DNA of 64,000 nt from Ilyomonas sp964249755. GTDB taxonomy: Bacteria; Bacteroidota; Bacteroidia; Chitinophagales; Chitinophagaceae. Below the pieces are notes generated by a model that did no database searches, had not been told where the DNA came from, and saw only the letters and a list, made by a program, of their open reading frames with translations. The position numbers were made by a program, and so were the translations under genes. Location: contig CAXUDB010000002.1 of assembly GCA_964249755.1 (NCBI GenBank), positions 1,240,001-1,304,000 on the forward strand, given 5' to 3'. Of the stretch, positions 45,075 through 53,555 are shown one piece after another (position 1 is the stretch's first letter; every line of letters begins with the position of its first letter).

Positions 45075-45482
45075 GGTTATGATGAGTTAGATACCGGGCA
45101 AACTTACGGAAACAGCAATTCAATCTTTAAAGCCTGTAAGTTGTCTGTCGGAAGATTAAAATAACCTGTAAGTCGTTTAAAATCTGCTTAAAGACCTTTA
45201 CAATCGTAACAAAACAGTTTAATTTGTATTTAGAAACAACAGAGCGGTTTTTTGGAAGAGATTCAGAATCGCTTCGGCGGTAGTTAGCAATCAGTTTGCA
45301 AAAACAACAAATGATGTAATTTGCATAACAAAAACTCAAACAACTCATTCATACAAACTGGCTGCATTGGTTTCTTTATAACAGAATAAATTTTGGAAAT
45401 AATTGTTGCTCTTCCTACTAAAAAATGCGTTTATAAATCATTCACATTGTTGTTGACAGTGTTGTATTGACAAACAGCGGAC
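45075..45482. other. Divergent promoter region
   Basis: About 410 AT-rich bases between the leftward DUF4440 gene and the rightward epimerase cluster. Both promoters must lie here, but no perfect TAnnTTTG box was found at the expected distances. No array, hairpin or small gene seen. Confidence 0.45.
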
Positions 45483-46895
45483 ATGACAGAAGAACTTTAT
45501 AAAAAAATTTGGCAATTGTCTCCTGATGTGCAGCAGCAGGAGGCTTTCACGCAACTTACCCACCTTACACAGGACCTGATTGATGCTTACACCGCACAAG
45601 GCAGGCTGGATCAAAATCCGTTTGAGCCTTCTTTCAACCGGACACTGCACTTGCCTTTTGAGGAAATCAATGAGCGCCTGAATGGAAAAGTCTGCCTGGT
45701 TACAGGTGGCTTAGGTTGTGTAGGAACCATTTTAGTAACTGAATTATTGCAGTTCGACATCAGCAAAATAATTGTGCTGGATATTGCAACACCTCCATCT
45801 CACACTCCCATTAATAATAAAGCTGTTTATATAAACTGCGACATCCGGAATGAAGCAGAAGTGATAAATGCTTTTGCTTTGCATCAGCCACAATTTGTGT
45901 TTCATACTGCTGCGCAGAGAAGTCCCGGTTATGCCGAACGCAATGCGTATCATACGGTTCAAACCAATGTTATTGGTACTTTCAATATTGCCAATGCCTG
46001 CGAAAAAACAGATAGTGTGCAGCAGTGTGTGTTTTCATCTACGGGCAAAGCCAGCCGCTATTTTACCAACGAAGTATACGCCCAAACAAAAAAATACTGC
46101 GAGTATATTTTTGATGTGTTTGCGGCAACCGGTCGCGTGCTGTATTCAATGGCAAGATTCACGCATATTATAGATAACAGCCTGATGAATGACGAGCTGG
46201 AAACCGACAGCCGGACAAGTAACTACATCGCCATTCATTCGCCGGGCAAGTATGTAACCGCGCAGAACGCAAGAGAGGCAGCCGTTCTAATGCTGAATGG
46301 ATTGATCTATTCGGAAAAGGGGCACTGCAATTTTATGATTGTAAAAAACCTGGAATGGCCGGTAGAGAGTCTGGAAGTTGCGCTTTATTACATTAAGATG
46401 TCGAAGCGTGGCATCCCCGTTATATTTAAAGGCAATCCACCGGGTTACATCGAGAAGTTTTTTAGAGGACAATTAGATTGGTCGCATCCCGATGAACTGA
46501 ACCTTTTAATAAATGTGTATGAGTATAAGCACAGAAGATACAATGAAGAAGGTGATATTTTGATAGCAAAAATATGTTCGGTAAAAAGCCAAACATTGTT
46601 GGATGCTATTGCAGTGGTAAGAAATATTCGGGATGAACGGGAACTGAAGCAGGCATTGACGCATCATTTAATTACATTGGTAAGCCAGTCGCTTACCGGT
46701 GTAAATAAAGAAGATACAGTGAACATCCTGACCTGGGGCTTGCATCCTACTTATCTTTCTCTTGAGAAAGCCAAAGTAAAAGACTATGGATTAACGGTTC
46801 CGATACTCGCAGATAGCCTACGCAATACAGCCTGGTTTAGTGAGGTAGAAGATTTGCTGAAGGAAAGTGAAAACGTTGGCATAAGTGTAGCATGA
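45483..46895 (+). CDS. SDR-type NAD-dependent epimerase/dehydratase
   Basis: Extended short-chain dehydrogenase (470 aa) resembling CapD/Polysacc_synt_2 sugar-nucleotide enzymes. The NAD motif is LVTGGLGCVGTIL (about 72-84), preceded by a 65-residue helical N-terminal extension. The catalytic pair is Y199-A-Q-T-K203 (YxxxK) and a Ser/Thr block is present as VFSSTGKAS. The C-terminal part (about 330-470) is longer than usual. It starts the cluster with a JAMM protease, a ThiS/MoaD-like carrier and an E1-rhodanese fusion; its stop is 19 bases before the protease. Substrate unknown. An epimerase on UDP- or GDP-sugar is the default reading; a role in making a sulfur-containing sugar is speculation from context. 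Confidence 0.85.
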   Translation: MTEELYKKIWQLSPDVQQQEAFTQLTHLTQDLIDAYTAQGRLDQNPFEPSFNRTLHLPFEEINERLNGKVCLVTGGLGCVGTILVTELLQFDISKIIVLDIATPPSHTPINNKAVYINCDIRNEAEVINAFALHQPQFVFHTAAQRSPGYAERNAYHTVQTNVIGTFNIANACEKTDSVQQCVFSSTGKASRYFTNEVYAQTKKYCEYIFDVFAATGRVLYSMARFTHIIDNSLMNDELETDSRTSNYIAIHSPGKYVTAQNAREAAVLMLNGLIYSEKGHCNFMIVKNLEWPVESLEVALYYIKMSKRGIPVIFKGNPPGYIEKFFRGQLDWSHPDELNLLINVYEYKHRRYNEEGDILIAKICSVKSQTLLDAIAVVRNIRDERELKQALTHHLITLVSQSLTGVNKEDTVNILTWGLHPTYLSLEKAKVKDYGLTVPILADSLRNTAWFSEVEDLLKESENVGISVA

Positions 46896-46914
46896 GTTAT
46901 AAAAAAGATTTGTT

Positions 46915-47403
46915 ATGCTGATTCTGCCAACACATTGCTTTAACACCATTATCAGGGATGCCATTGAGAAATATCCGGCAGAATGTTGCGGATTGCTTTT
47001 GGGTAAGGAGACTGGCGAGCAGCGAATCATAAACAATGTTGTTGTTTGTGTGAACAATGCCTTTGATAAGGAAAAAGAATTTCTTATCTCGTCACACGAA
47101 TATTTAGCAGCAGAAAAAAGAGCAGAGAATAAGAAATGGAGCCTACTTGGCGTTTATCATTCTCATCCTAACAGGGACGCAGTTCCTTCCGATACTGATG
47201 CCGGGAATGCTTTTCCGAATCTTTCTTACCTGATCGTTTCTGTTTTCAAGAATAAAATTTCTACGGCGAGAAGCTGGCAACTGAATGAGCAGCTTTTATT
47301 GGAAGAAGAAAAAATACTAAACAATCAAAATTCGATAGTTAAAAACAATACCGCTTATGGCAACCATTATTATTCCGACCCCCTTACGCAAGTTCACCGG
47401 TAA
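46915..47403 (+). CDS. M67-family JAMM metalloprotease
   Basis: Zinc peptidase of the JAB1/MPN fold (162 aa). The complete JAMM signature is visible: catalytic Glu23 in PAECCGLLLG, then H82-S-H84-P in LLGVYHSHPNRD, with S92 and D95 in PSDTD. In bacteria such proteins trim the tail of a ubiquitin-like sulfur carrier behind its Gly-Gly, or cleave a carrier-substrate bond (Mec+, QbsD, HcyD). The carrier encoded next has exactly such a tail. The last part of the frame overlaps the carrier gene by 47 bases, a sign of coupled translation. Cysteines at 8, 24, 25 and 45 are extra. Confidence 0.92.
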   Translation: MLILPTHCFNTIIRDAIEKYPAECCGLLLGKETGEQRIINNVVVCVNNAFDKEKEFLISSHEYLAAEKRAENKKWSLLGVYHSHPNRDAVPSDTDAGNAFPNLSYLIVSVFKNKISTARSWQLNEQLLLEEEKILNNQNSIVKNNTAYGNHYYSDPLTQVHR

Positions 47404-47641
47404 TTCCTCAAAAATAAATGTGGCAGCCGGCACTGTACAGCAAGCCTTGCAGGAATTGACGGGGAAGTTTCCAGACCTTAAAAAGCACTTGTTCGACACC
47501 GAAGAAAAAGTGCGCCCTTTTATCAATATTTTTGTAGGTGAAGACGACATCCGCAGCCTTCAGCAACAACAAACCAACGTAGCAGAGGCTTCTGTTATCA
47601 GCATCGTTCCTGCCATTGCAGGCGGCCTTTCTCATTTGTAA
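47357..47641 (+). CDS. ThiS/MoaD-like sulfur carrier with GG-LSHL tail
   Basis: Ubiquitin-fold carrier (94 aa). Seen: MATIIIPTPLRKFTG strand pair, central helix, the RPFINIFVGEDDIR strand typical of MoaD/ThiS, and ISIVPAIAGG at the end. The Gly-Gly (89-90) is followed by four residues, LSHL, so it cannot be adenylated until these are removed. The M67 protease one gene upstream is the obvious processing enzyme and the E1 one gene downstream the activator. Acts in the cytoplasm as a thiocarboxylate donor, most likely for cysteine, methionine or another sulfur compound; which one is not shown. Confidence 0.9.
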   Translation: MATIIIPTPLRKFTGNSSKINVAAGTVQQALQELTGKFPDLKKHLFDTEEKVRPFINIFVGEDDIRSLQQQQTNVAEASVISIVPAIAGGLSHL

Positions 47642-47652
47642 TAAAAAGCATC

Positions 47653-48807
47653 ATGAACACAGATCATATACAGTTCTCCAAAGAGGAGTTGAACCGCTAT
47701 AACAGGCATATCATCATGCCCGATTTTGGGTTGGAAGGTCAACAAAAACTAAAAGCCGCGAAAGTATTGGTGATCGGTTCCGGTGGGTTAGGAAGTCCCG
47801 CCCTGTTATACCTCGCGGCAGCTGGGGTTGGCACCATCGGGATTGTTGATTTCGATGTAGTGGACGACAGCAACCTTCATCGCCAGGTGCTATTTGGTAT
47901 AGGCGAAGTGGGCAAGTCTAAAGCAGAAGCGGCGCGTGAAAGATTGTTGTCATTAAACCCATATATCAATATCAATGTTTATAACACTCAGCTCACTTCA
48001 CATAACGCGATGGAACTAATAAAAGGTTATGATGTGGTGGCTGATGGCACGGATAATTTCCCGACCCGTTACTTAGTGAACGATGCCTGTGTGCTGAGTG
48101 GCAAGCCCAATATTTATGCTTCTATCTTTCAGTTTGAAGGTCAGGTTTCGGTATTCAATTATGCTAATAAAGAAGGCATTACAGGTCCTAATTACCGTGA
48201 CCTATATCCGTCGCCTCCCCCGCCGGGCTTGGTGCCAAGTTGTGCAGAAGGTGGTGTGCTCGGTGTGCTACCTGGCATCATCGGAAGCCTGCAGGCATTA
48301 GAAGTTATTAAAGTAATTACAGGCATTGGTGAGCCGCTCAGCGGACGCTTCTATATTTTTGATGCTTTGACCTTCGAATCGCGGACCTTCACTTATAAAC
48401 ACAATCCCGAAAACCCGCTTACAGGCAACAATCCGACCATTGCAAAACTGATAGATTACGAACTGTTCTGTGGAATGAAAGCTGTGGAAAAGCCTGTGAA
48501 AGAAATCTTACCTGATCAACTGTTTGAATGGCTTCAACATGAAGAAGACATACAAGTGATTGATGTGCGTGAACCGGACGAATACGAAGCGGCAAACATA
48601 GGTGCACTACTGATTCCTTTAGGTCAGATTGAAGAGCAGGCTGATAAAATTTCACGTAATAAAAAAGTGGTTATTCACTGTAAAGGTGGAACGCGTAGTG
48701 CAAAAGCCATCCGCGAGCTGGAAGCCAAATTCGGCTTTGATAATCTTTATAGTTTAAAAGGCGGTATTGACCGGTATATAAGAGAAACAGAACTGATAAA
48801 AGCTTAG
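47653..48807 (+). CDS. MoeB/ThiF-like E1 with C-terminal rhodanese domain
   Basis: E1-type enzyme (384 aa) that adenylates the carrier's C-terminal glycine. Domain 1 (1-270): GSGGLGSPALLYLAAAGVG (ATP site), DFDVVDDSNLHRQ with the catalytic Arg region, DGTDNFPTRYLVNDAC, and the cross-over Cys197 in LVPSCAEGG. Domain 2 (285-384): rhodanese with CKGGTRS loop, Cys343 accepting sulfur. The four zinc cysteines of MoeB are replaced: N180-Y-R-D183 where CxxC is usual, and N254-P-L-T257 for the second pair. The rhodanese fusion would hand sulfur directly to the carrier-AMP. Starts eleven bases after the carrier gene; last of the cluster. Confidence 0.93.
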   Translation: MNTDHIQFSKEELNRYNRHIIMPDFGLEGQQKLKAAKVLVIGSGGLGSPALLYLAAAGVGTIGIVDFDVVDDSNLHRQVLFGIGEVGKSKAEAARERLLSLNPYININVYNTQLTSHNAMELIKGYDVVADGTDNFPTRYLVNDACVLSGKPNIYASIFQFEGQVSVFNYANKEGITGPNYRDLYPSPPPPGLVPSCAEGGVLGVLPGIIGSLQALEVIKVITGIGEPLSGRFYIFDALTFESRTFTYKHNPENPLTGNNPTIAKLIDYELFCGMKAVEKPVKEILPDQLFEWLQHEEDIQVIDVREPDEYEAANIGALLIPLGQIEEQADKISRNKKVVIHCKGGTRSAKAIRELEAKFGFDNLYSLKGGIDRYIRETELIKA

Positions 48808-48971
48808 GTGTCGATTTCTTTTTACACTTATGTATTATACATTTATTGTACGATTTCAACTAAATAGAATGAAGTGAAATACCTTACTGGCACAACATTT
48901 TCTTTTAAGGGTTAAACTTGTCCTTTTCAATGGGGTCAGGGAATAGGGGAAATAAAAGAAAAGAGTTGTGT

Positions 48972-49127
48972 ATGTTGTATATCATGTTGTTCCTGATCGG
49001 TTGTTATATTTTTCATTATCAAACTACGAAGCGCCGGGAAGCGTTGCATAACAATGAAGCTTTTTTGCTGAATGACGGTGAATTGGCTACCCGTCAAAGC
49101 ACCGCCGAAACGGAGATAATTATTTAA
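48972..49127 (+). CDS. Possible small membrane protein
   Basis: Fifty-one codons from the ATG at 48972 (MLYIMLFLIGCYIFHYQTT) giving one hydrophobic helix and an acidic, Asn/Glu-rich tail. Not recognised; longer starts exist to 48918 in the same frame. It follows the E1 gene at a distance with no promoter visible, so it may be real or chance. Confidence 0.25.
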   Translation: MLYIMLFLIGCYIFHYQTTKRREALHNNEAFLLNDGELATRQSTAETEIII

Positions 49128-49141
49128 GATAAAAAGAATTT

Positions 49142-50404
49142 TCACATCAAAATTCCGGCAATCGTCGCGCTGAGATAGCTGGCGAGCGTACCGCACAGCA
49201 AAGCTTTCAAACCCAGTTTCGCCAGGTCTGTTCTCCGCTCAGGCGCCAGTTCCCCGATACCGCCAATCTGCATTCCCACACTACTGAAATTGGCAAAGCC
49301 GCAAATAGCAATACTAATAATCAGCAAGCCTTTATCCGTCACCACCGGAACCACTTTTGAAGTAAGGCTTTTGAATGCTACAAATTCGTTAATCGTCAGT
49401 TTCTGTCCTAATAATGTTGCTGCACTGTTTACATCCTGTTGCGGCACGCCCATCGCCCAGGCGAAAGGATAAAACAGCTTTCCGAAGATATAATTAAGAG
49501 ACAAATCAAAATGTGGATTGAAGATGTGACCTGTCCTGATCAATACATAATCCAAGCAAGCAATCACAGCAATAAAACCAATCAGCATCGCAATTACATT
49601 CATTGCAATTTTAAAACCATCACCCGCACCATGGGATACGGCATCAATTACATTGGTATAAGTGCTTTTTACTTCCAGCTTTACCTTGCCCATGGTTTGA
49701 CTTTCTTCCGTTTCCGGAAACACAATTTTTGAGATTACCAAAGCACCGGGTGCTGCCATTAGGCTTGCTGTAATGAGCTTCGGCGCCAGGTCCAATCCCG
49801 CCTGTGCGCCCATATTGGCATACACCACCAATATACCGCCTGCAATACAGGCAAGGCTTCCGCTCATGCTGGCAAGCAGTTCGCTGCGCGTCATTCCTTT
49901 TAAATAAGGACGAATCATCACCTGCGCTTCTACCTGTCCTACAAAAGCGCTTGCCACATTGCTTAAAGCTTCTGCGCCACTTACCCGCATAATAAAATTC
50001 ATGGCTCTTGCAATTAATGAAACCACCCGCTGCATGATACCATAATGATAAAAAATGGCGACGAGTGCGCAGACCAGAATAATAGTTGCAGTAACATTAA
50101 ACGCAAACACAAAACCACCGGCAGCATAATCCATCACACTGCCATCGCCTTTGGGCACACCGATTCCGCTATATACAAAAGAAGCGCCTTTAAAAGCAAA
50201 GCTTTCTATCAGTTGCATGCCATGCCCCAGCCATTGAAAAAAATCAGCCACAGGTTTTACTTTAAATACCAGCACGGCTATCAGTACCTGCAACGCCATA
50301 CCGCTCGCAACCAGACGATAGTTGATACGGCTGCGGTTGTTGGAAAATAAAAAAGCGAGACCTAAGATTAAAACAATGCCGGTGAGACCCTGAAAGCGTT
50401 CCAT
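49142..50404 (-). CDS. Concentrative nucleoside transporter (NupC/CNT family)
   Basis: Inner-membrane cation-coupled nucleoside importer (420 aa) with the CNT layout: an N-terminal group of three helices, then the Nucleos_tra2-type core. Landmarks are GIGVPKGDGSVMDYAAGGFVFAF, GQVEAQVMIRPYLKGMTRSEL, NEFVAFKSLTSK, CGFANFSSVGMQIGGIGELAPERR and a C-terminal LLCGTLASYLSATIAG. These match Na+ or H+ coupled CNTs. The start at 50404 is the first in-frame Met before the first helix. The flippase gene is on the same strand upstream, 51 bases away. Confidence 0.92.
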   Translation of the reverse strand: MERFQGLTGIVLILGLAFLFSNNRSRINYRLVASGMALQVLIAVLVFKVKPVADFFQWLGHGMQLIESFAFKGASFVYSGIGVPKGDGSVMDYAAGGFVFAFNVTATIILVCALVAIFYHYGIMQRVVSLIARAMNFIMRVSGAEALSNVASAFVGQVEAQVMIRPYLKGMTRSELLASMSGSLACIAGGILVVYANMGAQAGLDLAPKLITASLMAAPGALVISKIVFPETEESQTMGKVKLEVKSTYTNVIDAVSHGAGDGFKIAMNVIAMLIGFIAVIACLDYVLIRTGHIFNPHFDLSLNYIFGKLFYPFAWAMGVPQQDVNSAATLLGQKLTINEFVAFKSLTSKVVPVVTDKGLLIISIAICGFANFSSVGMQIGGIGELAPERRTDLAKLGLKALLCGTLASYLSATIAGILM

Positions 50405-50455
50405 GCAGTTGCGGTGTGGTTTGGTGTAATGATGCGCCGCGATGAAGATAAGGAC

Positions 50456-51946
50456 TTATTTTTTTTGAAAGCGTTGCAAGGTGAAGCGATATAAGCCGGT
50501 CATATCAGGCGATATTTTAAACAGAAGCACAGCGCCTGCGAAAAGGAGGGCAAACAAAGCCGAACGGATGATGACATCTACATAAATATTTTGAATCAAA
50601 GGCATAAAACCAATGGCAGCAATGCAAACTGCTGCCAGCAAAATAGCATACAAAGTAGCCCTTGTGAACGGCTGTATGCGAAAGAACTTCCAGATGTAAG
50701 TAAAGCGCACTGTATTAAAGATGGTCATGGCAATTAGGTTTGCCCAGGCAGGACCATAAATATTGAACTTGTGGATCAAAAAATAGTTGAGCGGAAGCGA
50801 TATCAATACATAAACCATGTTGGTGAAAAAATCAAAGCGCCAGTATTTACTAAGCAATAAAATTTGAGAGTTGGCGCCGGTTCCCAGGTCAATCAGTTTG
50901 GCAATACCCATAATTACAAATACTGTTTTCATGGGTTCATAATCTTTACCCAAGTAATTGACCGCATTATTTAAGTTTAAAAAAATCAACCCCCAAATAA
51001 GGAGACCAACAATCAATAAATTGAGGGAGGTTTTGTGGTATAGTTCTTCAATTTTCTTTTTATCCCGCTCGCGCCAGGCCTGTGCGATGATGGGCGTGGC
51101 AATAGCATTTATACTTCGCTGCGGCACTTCCATAATGCTGATCATGTATGAACCGTAGGAGAATACGTTGGCATCACTTAAACCGCCTGCGCTTTGGCTG
51201 GCCAGGAAAATCACATCTATCGCCCGCGAGATAACGTTCAGCAGAGAACTGGAAAGAATCAAACCGGCATACGCTGCCATGCGTTTGTAGATGCGCTTCG
51301 TTACATAACTGACAGAAAAGTTGATGGGAAAATTACCGCTTCGTATCAGGTAAATAAGCAGTATAATAACAGATGGTACATAAATAAAAGCATACAGCGT
51401 AAAGAAAGTTTCAAGTGAAATGACTTTGTAGATATAGGAAATAAGCAGCACGAAAACAAACAACCGGAAGGCCACTTCGCGCAGAAAATTAGATACTACG
51501 GTTTTGTGAATGCTCCACGCATACGCCTCAAACAAAGTAAACAACGCGATAGAAACCACCAGCGGGTACAACAGTGAATAATGACTGACGAACAGAGGTG
51601 ATTGCGCGCCAAACTTGCGCCCGATGAAGCTTTCAGCCAGATACAATGCCGCTATCACAATCAGGCATCCGCCCAAACACACAAAGAGCGTAAAAGCCGG
51701 TAGATCGTTTTTTTTCTTGGGTAAATAAGTCTTGTAAAACGGAAAGAATTTGTACGTGATAGAATTAGTGCCCAGCATGGCAATGGTAGAAAACACAAGC
51801 CCGAAATCAACCAGCAAAGTAGTAAGACCAATTTGCTTGCTCGAAAAAAAGGCCGGAAAAATAAGCAACTTGTTTACTGCCCCGATTGCAAAACCGACAT
51901 AAGAGAAAAAGGAGGAAGCAATACTTTGTTTGCGGATAATACCCAT
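50456..51946 (-). CDS. Polysaccharide flippase (Wzx/MOP superfamily)
   Basis: Integral membrane protein of about 14 helices (496 aa) of the MOP exporter superfamily, predicted to flip lipid-linked oligosaccharide to the periplasm for surface polysaccharide. The N terminus IIRKQSIASSFFSYVGFAIGAVNKLLIFPAFFS and the later FTLFEAYAWS and KLIDLGTGANSQILLLSKYWRFD segments are typical of Bacteroidota oligosaccharide flippases. No glycosyltransferase genes are adjacent, as is frequent for stand-alone flippases. It is the last chromosomal gene before the prophage. Confidence 0.88.
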   Translation of the reverse strand: MGIIRKQSIASSFFSYVGFAIGAVNKLLIFPAFFSSKQIGLTTLLVDFGLVFSTIAMLGTNSITYKFFPFYKTYLPKKKNDLPAFTLFVCLGGCLIVIAALYLAESFIGRKFGAQSPLFVSHYSLLYPLVVSIALFTLFEAYAWSIHKTVVSNFLREVAFRLFVFVLLISYIYKVISLETFFTLYAFIYVPSVIILLIYLIRSGNFPINFSVSYVTKRIYKRMAAYAGLILSSSLLNVISRAIDVIFLASQSAGGLSDANVFSYGSYMISIMEVPQRSINAIATPIIAQAWRERDKKKIEELYHKTSLNLLIVGLLIWGLIFLNLNNAVNYLGKDYEPMKTVFVIMGIAKLIDLGTGANSQILLLSKYWRFDFFTNMVYVLISLPLNYFLIHKFNIYGPAWANLIAMTIFNTVRFTYIWKFFRIQPFTRATLYAILLAAVCIAAIGFMPLIQNIYVDVIIRSALFALLFAGAVLLFKISPDMTGLYRFTLQRFQKK

Positions 51947-52036
51947 CGAGCAGTGGCGCTTAAAGGGCTAAAAATAAACATTGATTGATACACAGAGGTT
52001 TCGGAGCTGAATTTTATAATAACAGTAGGAAATAAA

Positions 52037-52065
52037 AAAAGCCTCATCTGAATGATGAGGCTTTT
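52037..52065. terminator. Hairpin terminator at the chromosome-prophage border
   Basis: AAAAGCCTCAT / ATGAGGCTTTT stem with a seven-base loop, but flanked by genes that run away from it on both sides. It ends no visible gene, which suggests that the gene it once served was displaced when the element inserted. Just behind it, GCAGTA/TACTGC at about 52080-52110 could form a second small hairpin. Confidence 0.7.
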
Positions 52066-52178
52066 ACAATGCTGTAGGGGCAGTACAGCAACCTTTTTTA
52101 CTGCTTTTGACAGAATATGTCAATTGAGATACAAAATGCAGCATTGATAGCGCTTCCACAGACAGAAGTTTACACCTT

Positions 52179-52220
52179 TTGTAAAGCCTTGTAAAGTTTT
52201 AGAGCCACTTTTAGAGCCAC
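52179..52220. repeat. Direct repeats before the integrase gene
   Basis: TTTTAGAGCCAC occurs twice head to tail (52197-52208 and 52209-52220), just behind two copies of TTGTAAAG (52179-52186 and 52189-52196). Paired short direct repeats next to an integrase gene often are arm-type binding sites or part of the att core; which of these applies here is not shown. Confidence 0.65.
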
Positions 52221-52226
52221 CTGATT

Positions 52227-52234
52227 TATATTCG
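52227..52234 (+). promoter_or_regulatory. -7 promoter box of the integrase gene
   Basis: TATATTCG differs from TAnnTTTG at one position and lies 20 bases before the ATG at 52255. It overlaps a GTG that would extend the frame by seven codons, so the ATG is preferred. Confidence 0.5.
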
Positions 52235-52254
52235 TGTCTCTAAACATAAGTGCT

Positions 52255-53547
52255 ATGCCTCGCAATCCCACACCTAACTTCTACCTTAAGCCCAAAGATG
52301 CAGAAGGCAAGAGTTTGATTTATCTGCAATACAAGTACAGCGGCGAAAAGCTTTTCTTTTCCTTTGGGCAGCGGATAGCCCCGGGCAACTGGAATGACAA
52401 GAAGCAAAGGGTGAAGAACAATGCCACCACAACGGCAGACGGTAATTATAACCTCAACCAGCTACTCGACACATTGGCTGATGAGTGCGAAGCTGCACAT
52501 AAAAGAGAAATGGTTAACGGTGTGCCTCGTCCTGATACATTGAAAGCATACCTGCAGGCGATCATTGACCAAAACAAGGAGCCAAAAGAAAGCGATGCCC
52601 CTACCCTCTTTAAGCTGATTGACCGCTTTATATCGGGCGAAATAAAGTTCCGTGGCAAAAAGAAGAAGCAAGGCACCCTCAACAATTATAAATATTTCAA
52701 ACAGCATTTGGAAGGCTATCAGGTGGCAAAGAAGCAGAAGGTGAACTATGACATCATTTCGCTGGATTGGTTCTACAAATACACCTCCTACCTGGCTGAT
52801 GATCTAGAGTTGAAGGATAACACCATTGCAAAGGATATCCGGCTGCTAAAAGCAGTTATGCAGGAAGCGGTTGACCTCGAAGAGACAACCAATTACGTTT
52901 TTAAGCACAAAAAGTTTGTTTACTCAGAAGAAGAGACGGAAGCCATTTATTTGAATGAGAAAGAAATAATAAAGCTCTATGAACACGACTTCGCCGGAAG
53001 CCAGCGACTTGAAGCGGTGCGGGACCTGTTCGTGTTTGGTTGCTTTACTGGCCTTCGGTTTTCGGACTATTCCAACGTACAGCCTCAGCACATCGTTGAA
53101 CATGAGGGGGAGACTTATATTAAGATGGAGACACAGAAAACGAAGGAGCCGGTTATAATCCCTTGCAACCCGGTCGTGAAGACATTGTTTGAGAAGTATG
53201 ATAACAACGCCAATAAGCTGCCCAGGGCGCCATCTAACCAAAAGTTTAATGAGTATATTAAAGAAGCGGCAGCATTGGCAGGATTGAAGGAAACGGGCAG
53301 GCTTACAAAGGCTCCTTCTTTACCCTTGGATGAATGCATTTCCTCGCATACGGCGCGCCGCTCTTTTGCAACCAATCTTTACTTGGCGGGCTTCCCGGTG
53401 CTCGACATTATGAAGATAACGGGACATAAGACAGAGAAAGCGTTTTTGAAGTATATCAAAGTGAGCAAGCTTGACACAGCAAAGAGGTTAAGCGCGCATT
53501 TTCGATCCAAAGTTCTTGCAAATGATCTATCTCTAAAAGTCTTGTGA
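52255..53547 (+). CDS. Prophage tyrosine recombinase (integrase)
   Basis: Site-specific recombinase (430 aa) of the Bacteroidota phage/transposon type, integrating and excising the element. Three parts: an N-terminal arm-DNA-binding domain (PNFYLKPKDAEGKSLIYLQY..., about 5-85), a SAM-like core-binding domain (about 120-215) and the catalytic domain. Catalytic residues: Arg in FTGLRFSDYSNV, Lys likely in KMETQKTKEP, H-x-x-R in HTARRSFATNLYLAG, second His in MKITGHKTEKAFLKY and a Tyr in that last segment. All appear intact, so it is probably active. Confidence 0.95.
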   Translation: MPRNPTPNFYLKPKDAEGKSLIYLQYKYSGEKLFFSFGQRIAPGNWNDKKQRVKNNATTTADGNYNLNQLLDTLADECEAAHKREMVNGVPRPDTLKAYLQAIIDQNKEPKESDAPTLFKLIDRFISGEIKFRGKKKKQGTLNNYKYFKQHLEGYQVAKKQKVNYDIISLDWFYKYTSYLADDLELKDNTIAKDIRLLKAVMQEAVDLEETTNYVFKHKKFVYSEEETEAIYLNEKEIIKLYEHDFAGSQRLEAVRDLFVFGCFTGLRFSDYSNVQPQHIVEHEGETYIKMETQKTKEPVIIPCNPVVKTLFEKYDNNANKLPRAPSNQKFNEYIKEAAALAGLKETGRLTKAPSLPLDECISSHTARRSFATNLYLAGFPVLDIMKITGHKTEKAFLKYIKVSKLDTAKRLSAHFRSKVLANDLSLKVL

Positions 53548-53555
53548 AAGCAGAG

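Noticed and set aside
52000..52255. tRNA gene as prophage attachment target
   Set aside because: No T-arm or cloverleaf could be found in this stretch on either strand.
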